DNA of 64,000 nucleotides from Flavobacterium sp. (GTDB lineage Bacteria > Bacteroidota > Bacteroidia > Flavobacteriales > Flavobacteriaceae), in contig NZ_JAPZSU010000003.1 in NCBI RefSeq assembly GCF_027531905.1, positions 1 to 64,000 on the forward strand, written 5' to 3'. Position numbers and translations under genes: made by a program. Each line of letters opens with the position of its first letter. The first letter of the stretch is position 1. The notes under the pieces were generated by a model. It had not been told where the DNA came from and made no database searches. It was given only the letters and a program-made list of their open reading frames with translations. Below, piece by piece: positions 1-8,814 of this stretch.

Positions 1-178
1 CGAGTACAGCTATCGATTAAACAGGTCAATACACAAGCAAACCATATTTGACAATCTAATTAAAAGAATGATTAATCAAAAGCCTATTGGTTTACAAACA
101 ATTAAAACAAGTAGATAACTTTACAGCTCTAAACAATTAAAAAACGGTCAACTCTAATTAGGGAAGTACAAACCGCCC

Positions 179-1570
179 CTACATCCCTATCCTATGATAC
201 ACAAATCCAATCGCCTTCATATGATCGGCATCTAAAATATTTCGACCATCAAAAACAAAAGCAGGTTTTTGCATGCTATTGTAAATGCTTTGCCAATCGT
301 AAGTTGTAAATTCATCCCATTCTGTCAGTATAGCAATAGCATGTGCTTTTTCACAGGCTTCATAGGCAGAAGCCGTTGCACGAATATGTTGTTGATTTTG
401 CGAGGGGGCTCTTGACTCTAAGTAGTCCAAATCGGCGAGCACTTTTTTAAACGGAACTTTAGGATCAAACACCGAAAGTTGGGCTTCCTCATTAATCAAA
501 TCATCGGCCACATAAATCGCAGCTGATTCTCGAGTATCATTCGTATCTTTCTTAAATGCCCAACCTAAAAAAGCAATTTTTTTATCGGCTACCGTGTTGT
601 ACAAGGTTTGCACTATTTTGCTAGAGAACCGTCTTTTTTGATGGTCATTCATAATAATGACTTGCTCCCAATAATCGGCCACTTCTTGCAAGCCATAAGA
701 TTTAGCAATATACACCAAATTCAAAATATCTTTTTGAAAACAAGAACCTCCAAACCCTACGGATGCTTTCAAGAATTTGGGACCAATTCTACTATCCATA
801 CCAATAGCTCTAGCTACTTCATTCACATCGGCACCTGTTTGCTCACACAATTCCGACATCGCATTGATGGAAGAAATACGTTGAGCTAAAAAAGCGTTAG
901 CCGTTAATTTTGACAATTCAGAAGACCAAACATTGGTAGTCAAAATCTTTTCGGGTGCCACCCAATTAGCATATACATCTACTAATGCTTGGATCGCTTT
1001 TTGCCCTTCTACAGCAGTATCTCCTCCAATCAAGATTCGATCAGGAAACAACAAATCGTTTACAGCGGTACCTTCCGCTAAAAACTCAGGATTGGATAAA
1101 ATTTGAAATTGCACCCCATTACCCGTATGATCTAAAATGCTTTTAATCGCTTCGGCAGTACGTACTGGCAAGGTTGATTTTTCCACGACAATTTTATTGT
1201 CTTTGGCAATTTTAGCAATCTGACGCGCGCACAATTCAATGTACTTTAAATCGGCCGCCATCCCTTTTCCTTTTCCGTAGGTTTTGGTCGGCGTATTTAC
1301 AGAGATAAAAATGACTTCTGCTTCGTCTATCGCCTTTTCCACATCGGTAGAAAAAAACAAATTACGCCCTCTTGCTTCTTGCACTACTTCGTCCAAACCA
1401 GGCTCATAAATTGGAATATTATTCACATCCGCATCATTCCATGCTGCAATTCTTTCTTGATTCAAATCCACCACCGTCACTTGGATATGGGGACATTTTT
1501 GTGCAATAACCGCCATTGTTGGTCCCCCAACATATCCAGCACCTATGCAACATATTTTTGTAATGGTCAT
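179..1570 (-). CDS. ugd: UDP-glucose 6-dehydrogenase, eukaryote-like form
   Basis: Oxidises UDP-glucose to UDP-glucuronate with two NAD+, giving a precursor for acidic capsule or exopolysaccharide. The 463-residue protein starts with a Rossmann motif (GAGYVG, residues 10-15). Its active-site segment is GFGGSC with the catalytic Cys at residue 277, and it has the [19 protein letters not shown] and FDGRN blocks. The length and these blocks resemble animal and plant UGDH (about 490 residues) more than the short enterobacterial Ugd (about 390). It is the last gene seen of the minus-strand polysaccharide cluster, 223 bases after the epimerase gene, with a palindromic repeat array between. A UDP-N-acetyl-sugar substrate is a less likely alternative. 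Confidence 0.95.
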   Translation of the reverse strand: MTITKICCIGAGYVGGPTMAVIAQKCPHIQVTVVDLNQERIAAWNDADVNNIPIYEPGLDEVVQEARGRNLFFSTDVEKAIDEAEVIFISVNTPTKTYGKGKGMAADLKYIELCARQIAKIAKDNKIVVEKSTLPVRTAEAIKSILDHTGNGVQFQILSNPEFLAEGTAVNDLLFPDRILIGGDTAVEGQKAIQALVDVYANWVAPEKILTTNVWSSELSKLTANAFLAQRISSINAMSELCEQTGADVNEVARAIGMDSRIGPKFLKASVGFGGSCFQKDILNLVYIAKSYGLQEVADYWEQVIIMNDHQKRRFSSKIVQTLYNTVADKKIAFLGWAFKKDTNDTRESAAIYVADDLINEEAQLSVFDPKVPFKKVLADLDYLESRAPSQNQQHIRATASAYEACEKAHAIAILTEWDEFTTYDWQSIYNSMQKPAFVFDGRNILDADHMKAIGFVYHRIGM

Positions 1571-1650
1571 CTTTTACTATTTATCTTTTAATTCTTAACT
1601 TAAACCTACTTGCCCTTTTATCAAGGTTTAAATCTATTGCTATACTATTG

Positions 1651-1776
1651 ATTGTTCCTAAATCAACGGATTTCAATCCGTTGCTACAATTGATTGTTCC
1701 TAAATCAACGGATTTCAATCCGTTGCTACAATTGGTCGTTCCTAAATCAACGGATTGAAATCCGTTGCTACACCAT
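1651..1776. repeat. three 42-bp tandem palindromic units
   Basis: Three units of period 42 begin at 1651, 1693 and 1735, with a partial fourth copy near 1779-1790. Each holds an 8-bp stem (CAACGGAT/ATCCGTTG). The four-base loop is TTCA in units 1 and 2 but TGAA, its reverse complement, in unit 3. The array lies between the epimerase and ugd genes, where it would form three hairpins in their shared transcript. It resembles REP-type intergenic repeats. Confidence 0.85.
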
Positions 1777-1793
1777 TGGTCGTTCCTACAGAA

Positions 1794-2765
1794 CTATTTT
1801 AAGTTGTTCCAATACCACTGAACTGCTTCTTTTAACCCTTCTTGTAAAGAGAACTTAGGATCATATCCCAATAATCGCTTGGCTTTTTCAATACTGGCTA
1901 ACGAATGAGGAATATCCCCTGCCCGATTCGGACCATATTCAATTGGAATGGTTTTTATTCTTTCATCGAATTCCCCTAAATACGTTTTCAAATACCCCAC
2001 AAGATCATTTAGTGTATTGCGATCGCCAAAGGCAGTATTAAAAACTGTATTTATGGCTTCTGAATTAGTGGTCGTTATCGCCAATTCATTCATCTGAATC
2101 ACATTATCGATGTAGGTAAAATCCCTAGAATAATTCCCGTCGCCATTAATCTTTGGACTTTCAAGCGCCATTAATTGTTTTACAAACTTCGGAATCACTG
2201 CTGCATAAGCCCCTTGCGGATCTTGCTTGCGCCCAAAAACATTAAAGTAGCGCAAACCGATTGCCTCCATCCCATACGTCTTCCCGAAGATTTCGGCGTA
2301 CAATTCATTGACATATTTGGTAATCGCATAAGGAGATAAAGGCTTCCCGATTACATCCTCCACCTTTGGTAGCCCCTGCGAATCCCCATAAGTTGATGAA
2401 CTAGCAGCATATACAAACCGTTTTACTTTAGCGTCTCTTGCAGCGACCAACATATTCAAAAAACCAGAAACATTTACCTCATTAGTCGTAACTGGATCCC
2501 CAATAGAACGAGGCACAGAACCCAAAGCTGCTTGATGCAATACATAATCTACCCCTTCAACCGCCAAAGCACAATCATCCGCATTACGTATATCCCCTTC
2601 AATTAATTTGAAATTAGGATTTGCTTCTACTGCAAAAAGGTTATGCCGGTGACCGGTGGCAAAATTATCCAAAACCACCACTTTATACCCTTTAGCTAAA
2701 AAATATTCCGCTAGATTAGAACCTATAAAACCAGCTCCTCCCGTAATTAAAATCGTTGCTTCCAT
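1794..2765 (-). CDS. NAD-dependent UDP-sugar 4-epimerase (SDR, WbpP/TviC-like)
   Basis: An extended short-chain dehydrogenase/reductase of 323 residues that probably interconverts UDP-GlcNAc and UDP-GalNAc, or the matching uronic acids. The NAD-binding motif GGAGFIGS lies near residues 9-16, the catalytic Ser near 123, and the YxxxK pair at Tyr146 and Lys150. The N-terminus, with LDNFATGHRHNL, is typical of the WbpP/TviC branch rather than GalE. Its ATG overlaps the last base of the upstream Wzc-like gene, which suggests translational coupling. The exact sugar cannot be read from sequence. Confidence 0.88.
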   Translation of the reverse strand: MEATILITGGAGFIGSNLAEYFLAKGYKVVVLDNFATGHRHNLFAVEANPNFKLIEGDIRNADDCALAVEGVDYVLHQAALGSVPRSIGDPVTTNEVNVSGFLNMLVAARDAKVKRFVYAASSSTYGDSQGLPKVEDVIGKPLSPYAITKYVNELYAEIFGKTYGMEAIGLRYFNVFGRKQDPQGAYAAVIPKFVKQLMALESPKINGDGNYSRDFTYIDNVIQMNELAITTTNSEAINTVFNTAFGDRNTLNDLVGYLKTYLGEFDERIKTIPIEYGPNRAGDIPHSLASIEKAKRLLGYDPKFSLQEGLKEAVQWYWNNLK

Positions 2766-5233
2766 TACACTTTTCTATCCTTTTTTAACCAATCAATAAT
2801 TTTAGACAAACGATTTTTTACCGGCTCAACTTCATGATATCCATTAGCATAGGTATTATTCCCATATCCGTATCCATAGCCATAGCCATAACCTGTTCCG
2901 TACTTTGCTTTATTTTCGAAACCGTTTAAAACAATACTCGTATTCTTTAATTCTCCTCTTTGCACTCTGTTATTTAGCAAAGTAATCATATCTTTCTTAG
3001 AGAAATTCTGACGAACAACATAAAGCGTTGCATCACAATACTGATCCAGCTCCAGCGCATCCGAAACCAAACCTACAGGAGGAGTGTCTAGAATAATGTA
3101 ATCGTATCTTTGTTTTAATTCAGCAATCATTTCGCCCATTCCTTCACTAATAATTAATTCGCCTGGATTGGGCGGTATGGGACCTGACAGAATAACATCC
3201 AAAAAAGGAACTTTGGTAGTATTACTAATTTCCTCAATCGTATTTTGATTAATTAAATAATTAACAACCCCTTTATCATTGTTCAAATTAAATTCTTCAA
3301 AGAGTTTTGGTTTACGTAAATCCAAGCCTACAATTACCGTTTTTTTCTCGCTTAAAGCAAAAACTGTAGCAATGTTAATAGAACAAAATGTCTTTCCTTC
3401 GCCACTTACCGAAGAGGTAATCATGAGTGTTTTCGCTCCATCTACCTTTTGTTTTTTATACAAAAATTGCAAAGAGGAACGAATGGCACGGAAGGATTCT
3501 GATAAGGCTGATTTTGGTTTATTAAAAACAGCCAATTCAGATTTATCTTTATTCACGCCCACAACACCTATCAATGGAATCTTAGTTAGATTACTCAGCT
3601 CATCCGTATTTTGGATGGAATTATTAATGAAGAAAATAATCAAAACCACAATAAGCGGCATTAGAATTCCTAAAAACAAAGCTAACACATAATTGACCGA
3701 TGTTTTGGGACCAATTAGTCCTCCCCCAACATCTTTTGCAGGATCAATAAAATGAATATCAGACAAACTAGCTGCTTTAACGATATCAGCCTCGCTACGC
3801 TTTTGTAAAAATGTATTGTAAATATTATCGTTTAAATCATATTTACGTTTGATTTTTATCAATTCTTGTTGGTCTTCGGGCAATTGCTTGATCGCACTTT
3901 CGGAAGCTCCAATTTTACTGTTTATTGTAGCCAAATCGTATTGAAGGGTTTGTTTCGCCGTAGTTATGTTTTCTAACAAAACATTTTTGATTGCCATCAT
4001 TTGATTGTCAAAATCTTTAAATATTTTTTCGCTTTTAACAGCATACGCCATTTCTGAACGTTGTGTTGACAATGCTATTAATTTTGAAACATTAACTACA
4101 ATATTTGGGTCTTCAATTCCTGCCACCGATGGCGCGGGAAGTTTTGAATAATCGACGCTACTTTTCAAATAGGCCTTTAAAGAATTACAGTAAGCCATTT
4201 TTCTTGTTATCTCGTCTCTCTCTAGGTCAAACTGAAGCATTTTATCCGAGAACTTCACTCCACCATCTTCGATATCGACAATATTTTTGTCTTTTCTAAA
4301 TATTTTCAATTCGTTGCCTGTTTCTTTCAATTGCGACTCCATAGCAATCAACGTACTGTCAATAAAGGCAATGGTGTTTGTTGCAAATTGGTTTTTGCTG
4401 TCCAATTGTCTTTTGATTAACATTTTTACCGTAGCATTCAAATAATCTACCAAACGCGCTTTGTTTGTGCCTTGCAAACTTAACGTCAGAATAGCACCTC
4501 CTTGGTCATCTGCTTTTACGCCAATTCCTTTATAATTTGAAACTGTTCCGTCAAAGTCATTGAAACGAACAAAATACTCGTTACCTACATAAAAACCTGG
4601 ATTGTCATTTATTTGCAAGCGCCAATTTAAAAAAGGGAATACCACAACTTCACTTACTTTACATCGCTTTTTAAATTCACCCACTACCACAGCTGTAGTA
4701 GAAGTTGAATGATCCGAATAATGAATTAGTGGAACGGTACTATTCTCAAAAGGTATTTTTATTTCATATTCTGATGCTGACAAAAAAGTAATACTAATTA
4801 AGGTGCCGGCCAACTGTCCTTTCTTTTTATCCAACTCTAATTTAAAAGGGATAGCACCATAGGCATCGATCAAGTTGTATTTACCTTGAACTAAATAATC
4901 GATATAAAATTGTAATTTATCTACCACCAATTCATTATGTGAACGCGATTGCAAAATAGTAGTAATAGACTGTACTTCATCCGAGACACCACCCCAGTTG
5001 AATGTCAAACTAGTATTTGAGGTAAATAGAGGATTACTCTCTTCCTTTACAGAAATTAGCGTTTCTAAACCATAAATTTTTTCTTTTCGAATGTTTACTT
5101 GGTAAGCAATAAAGAAGGCAATAGCCAAGCTTATCAAAAACCACTTCCAGTATCCTGCGATTTTTATCAAAAAGCCTTTAAAATCAAATGTGGTTTGATT
5201 TTCAAAAACGGAAAAATCTTTTAGGTCAAGCAT
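2765..5233 (-). CDS. Wzc-like polysaccharide co-polymerase with BY-kinase domain
   Basis: An inner-membrane protein of 822 residues that controls chain length and export of a capsule or exopolysaccharide and phosphorylates itself on tyrosine. A Wzz domain follows a first membrane segment near residues 31-47. A coiled-coil periplasmic part ends at a second membrane segment near 510-530. The cytoplasmic BY-kinase has Walker A (SGEGKT, near 605-613), Walker A' (GLDLRKP) and Walker B (ILDTPP, near 716). The C-terminus carries a run of Gly-Tyr pairs, the usual site of autophosphorylation. It sits 16 bases after the Wza-like gene, the classic export pair. Confidence 0.93.
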   Translation of the reverse strand: MLDLKDFSVFENQTTFDFKGFLIKIAGYWKWFLISLAIAFFIAYQVNIRKEKIYGLETLISVKEESNPLFTSNTSLTFNWGGVSDEVQSITTILQSRSHNELVVDKLQFYIDYLVQGKYNLIDAYGAIPFKLELDKKKGQLAGTLISITFLSASEYEIKIPFENSTVPLIHYSDHSTSTTAVVVGEFKKRCKVSEVVVFPFLNWRLQINDNPGFYVGNEYFVRFNDFDGTVSNYKGIGVKADDQGGAILTLSLQGTNKARLVDYLNATVKMLIKRQLDSKNQFATNTIAFIDSTLIAMESQLKETGNELKIFRKDKNIVDIEDGGVKFSDKMLQFDLERDEITRKMAYCNSLKAYLKSSVDYSKLPAPSVAGIEDPNIVVNVSKLIALSTQRSEMAYAVKSEKIFKDFDNQMMAIKNVLLENITTAKQTLQYDLATINSKIGASESAIKQLPEDQQELIKIKRKYDLNDNIYNTFLQKRSEADIVKAASLSDIHFIDPAKDVGGGLIGPKTSVNYVLALFLGILMPLIVVLIIFFINNSIQNTDELSNLTKIPLIGVVGVNKDKSELAVFNKPKSALSESFRAIRSSLQFLYKKQKVDGAKTLMITSSVSGEGKTFCSINIATVFALSEKKTVIVGLDLRKPKLFEEFNLNNDKGVVNYLINQNTIEEISNTTKVPFLDVILSGPIPPNPGELIISEGMGEMIAELKQRYDYIILDTPPVGLVSDALELDQYCDATLYVVRQNFSKKDMITLLNNRVQRGELKNTSIVLNGFENKAKYGTGYGYGYGYGYGNNTYANGYHEVEPVKNRLSKIIDWLKKDRKV

Positions 5234-5249
5234 TTTCTAGAAAAAGGAT

Positions 5250-6047
5250 TTAATTTTTTAATAACAAATAAGTGGTAGTTACCAAGGAAAGCAAGGTAAT
5301 GATTGTTCCTAAGGATTCTATTCCTGTTTTACCCGTTCCCCAAGACTTTTGTTTGAGTGGTTTTACGTAGATATAGTCATTAGGTTGCAAATAATAATAT
5401 GGCGAGTTGATGACCTTTCGATCGGTTAAATCCAAATCATGCATTTCAACACCTGTAGGCGTTTTTCGCATAATAGTCACTTCTTTTCTATTACCTACCA
5501 TAGTAATATCGCCTGCATTTGCTATTGCTTCCAATATGTTTACGGTATCTTGAAAGAGTGTTTTAGTACCCGTACTATTCACTTCGCCATTAATAGTATA
5601 ACGAAAACCTGAAAGTTTTACATTTACAAAAAGATTCGCCTCCTTGTTAAAATATTCTTCCAACAACTGTTTTTCAATTTTCAATCGAACTTCCTCTAAG
5701 GTATAACCTAAAACGTTTATCTCTCCTAGAATAGGAATTCGGATATTGCCATGATCATCTACTCGAAAACCATTAAAATACAATCCGCTTTCCGAATTTT
5801 GCAACATGTTATCGTTCGCATTGGCATTGGTATTAAAAATAGCTACCAATTTCGGGTCAATGGCTTTGAGGTTGATACTCAAAATATCATTGGTTTGCAA
5901 TCGATAGGGCTTAGATTCAATGACTGCAATCGCTTTTTCAGGAGACTCCGACTCTTTTTGTTGCAAATAAGTTAAATCTTTTGTTGGTATACAAGAAGTT
6001 AAAAGTAGACCACTTATTAGGATCAAAAAGAATATCGATTTATTCAT
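5250..6047 (-). CDS. Wza-like polysaccharide export lipoprotein
   Basis: An outer-membrane export-channel component for capsule or exopolysaccharide. I chose the ATG at 6047, which gives 265 residues, because it is followed at once by a lipoprotein signal (KSIFFLILISGLLLTSC, Cys19). The longer reading adds 11 residues without signal-peptide character. A Poly_export domain follows with the block RLQTNDILSI, then an SLBB domain (FTINGEV-like block YTINGEVNSTG). A hydrophobic stretch closes the C-terminus. The gene is immediately upstream of the Wzc-like kinase in the same direction. Confidence 0.92.
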   Translation of the reverse strand: MNKSIFFLILISGLLLTSCIPTKDLTYLQQKESESPEKAIAVIESKPYRLQTNDILSINLKAIDPKLVAIFNTNANANDNMLQNSESGLYFNGFRVDDHGNIRIPILGEINVLGYTLEEVRLKIEKQLLEEYFNKEANLFVNVKLSGFRYTINGEVNSTGTKTLFQDTVNILEAIANAGDITMVGNRKEVTIMRKTPTGVEMHDLDLTDRKVINSPYYYLQPNDYIYVKPLKQKSWGTGKTGIESLGTIITLLSLVTTTYLLLKN

Positions 6048-6063
6048 GCTATTAAATTTGCTA

Positions 6064-6071
6064 CAAATATA
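6064..6071 (-). promoter_or_regulatory. candidate -7 element upstream of the wza-like gene
   Basis: The minus strand reads TATATTTG here, an exact match to the Bacteroidetes TAnnTTTG element, 16 bases before the chosen ATG at 6047. No well-spaced TTTG lies upstream, so this is only a candidate. It would let the export genes be transcribed independently of recR. Confidence 0.45.
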
Positions 6072-6106
6072 GTGCATCATTCACAATTAACAGAAAACAA
6101 AAACTA

Positions 6107-6736
6107 TTAATTGGAACCCGTGGTTTTAAATGAAGATTCAAAAGGAACGCGTTGCAAAATACTTCTTCCAAGCGTGACTTCGTCTGCGTATTCTAACTCG
6201 TCACCAACTGCAATTCCTCGCGCTATTGTAGAAACTATTACTTCTGAATTTGCGATTTGTTTATAAATATAAAAATTGGTCGTATCGCCTTCCATAGTAG
6301 AACTCAGTGCAAAAATTAATTCTTTAACGTGTCCCGAATTCACTTTTTCTAACAATGAGTTAATATTCAATTGGCTAGGTCCCACGCCATCAATTGGAGA
6401 AATTTTACCTCCCAAAACATGATAGATTCCTTTGTATTGACCTGTATTTTCAATCGCCATTACATCTCGAATATCCTCTACAACACAAATTAATAAATGA
6501 TTTCTTGCTGAATTTGCACAAATCTGGCATAATGCTGTATCCGAAATGTTATGACAATTGGAACAAAACCGAATGTCATTTCGCATATTGGTTAACGACT
6601 CGGCTAAAAATTGCGTCTGATCCGAAGGTTGTTTGAGCAAATGCAATACTAAGCGCAAAGCCGTTCTTTTACCTATTCCTGGCAATTGAGCCATTTCGCT
6701 TACTGCTTTTTCTAATAATTTTGAAGAAAATTCCAT
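6107..6736 (-). CDS. recR: recombination mediator RecR
   Basis: With RecF and RecO, RecR loads RecA at gaps in damaged DNA. The protein has a helix-hairpin-helix start ([12 protein letters not shown]), a C4 zinc finger (CSNCHN..CQIC) and a Toprim domain beginning VVEDIRD and including the [12 protein letters not shown] block. I use the ATG at 6736 (209 residues). The GTG two codons upstream is possible, but a TAnnTTTG promoter element overlaps it. The gene is a housekeeping insert between the aminotransferase and the export genes and need not be functionally linked to them. Confidence 0.96.
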   Translation of the reverse strand: MEFSSKLLEKAVSEMAQLPGIGKRTALRLVLHLLKQPSDQTQFLAESLTNMRNDIRFCSNCHNISDTALCQICANSARNHLLICVVEDIRDVMAIENTGQYKGIYHVLGGKISPIDGVGPSQLNINSLLEKVNSGHVKELIFALSSTMEGDTTNFYIYKQIANSEVIVSTIARGIAVGDELEYADEVTLGRSILQRVPFESSFKTTGSN

Positions 6737-6741
6737 AGCCA

Positions 6742-6749
6742 CAAAAATA
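6742..6749 (-). promoter_or_regulatory. candidate -7 element directly before recR
   Basis: The minus strand reads TATTTTTG and ends five bases before the recR ATG at 6736. If used, the transcript would begin at or next to the start codon, giving a leaderless mRNA. The same arrangement occurs at rlmB, rarA and the TPR gene. Confidence 0.45.
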
Positions 6750-6804
6750 CGTTTAAAATTGAAAAAACCCTAGTTTTAAAGAGAAACTAGCTTTTGAATC
6801 AAAC

Positions 6805-7959
6805 CTAATGACAATTGTATTTTTGCAACAAACTAATTATACGTTCTTGTATTCTTGCCCGACTTTGCGCATTTAAATTGGAACTGGACGGAAGGCATAA
6901 CCCGCTTTCAAATAAAGATGCTGCTAACTTACCACCATAAAAAGAATACTTTTCGAATACAGGCTGCAAATGCATTGGTTTCCATAAAGGTCGAGCTTCA
7001 ATGTTGAATTCTTCTAAATACAACCGAAAAATTTCTGGAGTCAGTCCGTTCATTTTTTCCTTGTCTATCAAAATAGTTGTTAACCAATAATTAGAAAAAA
7101 AGTCACTGTTGGGCTCAGAAAAAACAGTAATTCCTTTGAAATTAGCAAACAAATCACTGTAAAATGCATGATTAAAACGACGTGCTGCAATCCGTTCTTC
7201 GAGAACTTCCAATTGACCTCTTCCAACAGCCGCCGCTATGGAACTCATAGCATAATTATACCCAACTTCACTATGCTGATAATACGGCGCTACATCACGA
7301 GCTTGAGTCGCCAAAAAAGTAGCTCTTTCTTTTTGCAATAGATCGGAAAGCAACAAGGCTCCACCACTAGAAGTCGTGATAATTTTATTCCCATTAAAGG
7401 AAAAAACGCCTATATCGCCCAAGGTACCACAAGGTTTTTCTTTATAACGACTCCCTAATGCCTCAGCACTATCTTCCAAAATTGGAATGGAGTATTTATT
7501 CGCTATAGCTTGAATTTTTTCAACTTGAAAAGGCATGCCATACAGATCGACAACGACCATGCATTTTGGCTTTTTGCCTTTTCGCATTCTATCTTGAATT
7601 GCCGCTTCTAAAGCTATCGGGCACATGTTCCAAGTTGTGTCTTCACTATCAATAAAAACTGGCGTTGCTCCAATGTAAAGAATAGGATTGACGGAAGCCG
7701 AAAAAGTGAGGGTTTGGCATAAAACTTCATCACCAGGCTCAACCCCTAATAACAATAGCGCCAAATGTATGGCCGCCGTTCCAGAATTTGTGGCAGCAAT
7801 AAATGTATTTTGATTCAAAAAACGAACCAAATCATTCTCAAAATCCTGAACAATATTTCCTCCGGAAGTAATCACATTTGCTTGTAATGCATTTTGAACA
7901 TACTCTAGTTCACGACCACTTGGATGTGATTCCGAAAGAAATATTCTTTTATTATGCAT
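6805..7959 (-). CDS. DegT/DnrJ/EryC1-type sugar aminotransferase
   Basis: A PLP-dependent aminotransferase of 384 residues that probably converts a UDP-4-keto-sugar to a 4-amino-sugar (PglE/PseC-like) for surface glycan or glycoprotein synthesis. The N-terminal SGREL block, TNSGTAAIHLAL (PLP phosphate binding, near 58-69), LEDSAEALGS (near 161-170) and SFNGNK with Schiff-base Lys192 all fit. It is the most upstream gene of the minus-strand polysaccharide group. recR follows after 68 bases. The exact amino-sugar is an inference. Confidence 0.9.
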   Translation of the reverse strand: MHNKRIFLSESHPSGRELEYVQNALQANVITSGGNIVQDFENDLVRFLNQNTFIAATNSGTAAIHLALLLLGVEPGDEVLCQTLTFSASVNPILYIGATPVFIDSEDTTWNMCPIALEAAIQDRMRKGKKPKCMVVVDLYGMPFQVEKIQAIANKYSIPILEDSAEALGSRYKEKPCGTLGDIGVFSFNGNKIITTSSGGALLLSDLLQKERATFLATQARDVAPYYQHSEVGYNYAMSSIAAAVGRGQLEVLEERIAARRFNHAFYSDLFANFKGITVFSEPNSDFFSNYWLTTILIDKEKMNGLTPEIFRLYLEEFNIEARPLWKPMHLQPVFEKYSFYGGKLAASLFESGLCLPSSSNLNAQSRARIQERIISLLQKYNCH

Positions 7960-8126
7960 AGCAACAAATTACATTTTACAACATCTTACCTCCTATTTAG
8001 AAACACGAATTTTAGAAATAGCATAGGAAAATTAACTATTCTATCAGGACAAAGAAGATAACACTAACTTTTTGCTGAAATAAGAAAAATATCTTACATC
8101 TTCATATCCTTAAATGCACAAAAAAA

Positions 8127-8234
8127 ATGAGTCATTTTACCATTGCCCAAAGATACAAATTAGAATTTCTATTGCAACAAAACGTTTGCAAAACACAAAA
8201 AGCACCAGTGATAAAAAGCTATTTGAATTTATGA
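8127..8234 (+). pseudogene. IS30-family transposase N-terminal remnant
   Basis: The frame beginning ATG at 8127 reads MSHFTIAQRYKLEFLLQQNV, which matches the start of the IS30 transposase helix-turn-helix region as I know it (MSHxTxxQRYxI..L). After about 27 residues the similarity stops, and a TGA ends the frame at 8234. The DDE catalytic domain is absent, and I saw no terminal inverted repeats. This is probably a relic of a decayed insertion. Confidence 0.6.
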
Positions 8235-8275
8235 CTGTCCGTAACTTATACAAAATAGTCAAAGTATTTAATTCA

Positions 8276-8333
8276 CTTTGCGTCTCTGCGCCTTTGCGTG
8301 AAATTGAACTCGCAAAGTCGCAGAGTCGCGAAG
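8276..8333. repeat. imperfect palindromic CTTTGCG repeat
   Basis: Two 25-base arms (8276-8300 and 8309-8333) match at 21 of 25 positions when one is reverse-complemented, separated by eight bases. Each arm is built of CTTTGCG/CTCTGCG-like words. Repeats of this wording are, from memory, frequent between genes in flavobacteria. It could fold as a long hairpin on either strand. Confidence 0.75.
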
Positions 8334-8814
8334 AAAAGAATGAATCAAGCTTAAAAATAGTGGAAAACTAATTTACGCGATGAAATAGTCCTAGTTACGA
8401 ATAGTCATAATTCAATTTCATAGAGATGAACTCCATTCAGACCAGCTGCGTTCAATTTATACGGCCGATTTTGCTAATCGAAAATACAAAAAATCACCGA
8501 TAAAAGAGTAAAAACCTCAGTCAGGCAGTATTTTCCAAAACACTCAACTTCCTATTTGACAACTAACAAAAAACAAAAATGGCAATTGAGAAGTTAAATA
8601 ATAGACCAAGAAAAAGATGTCAATTTAATTCTCCAAATAAAGTATATTTGCAAAAAAACAAATAATAATCAGGCATTCTATTCATTAATCGATTCCGCCT
8701 AATTATAAAATTAGTACTAAAACGAAAGTCGTTCTTTTTGCACCTCAGTAATAGAAAGTTTTGTAGCTTTATAAAAAACAATCCGAAATTCAATAAATAA
8801 TAAAAATATAGTAG

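Larger units (their letters stand above)
7960..8814. other. gene-poor degraded interval
   Basis: An 855-base gap between divergent genes. It holds an IS30-type transposase remnant (8127-8234) and an imperfect palindrome (8276-8333), with an isolated TATATTTG near 8643-8650 that has no gene just downstream. The open frame at 8114-8371 runs through both the remnant and the palindrome and does not look like a gene. Nothing else could be recognised. Confidence 0.7.

Noticed and set aside
1..178. Left edge of the window
   Set aside because: No coding frame, palindrome or promoter could be supported. It may be the 3' region of ugd or the approach to another cluster gene.
7982..7994. Strong Shine-Dalgarno (AGGAGGT on the minus strand) before an ATG at 7984
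   Set aside because: The following frame is ATG TTG TAA, only two codons, and does not lead into the aminotransferase. It is probably chance.
8114..8371. Plus-strand open frame of 85 codons
   Set aside because: It runs out of frame through the IS30 remnant and through the CTTTGCG palindrome. Its residues reflect the repeat, not a protein family.
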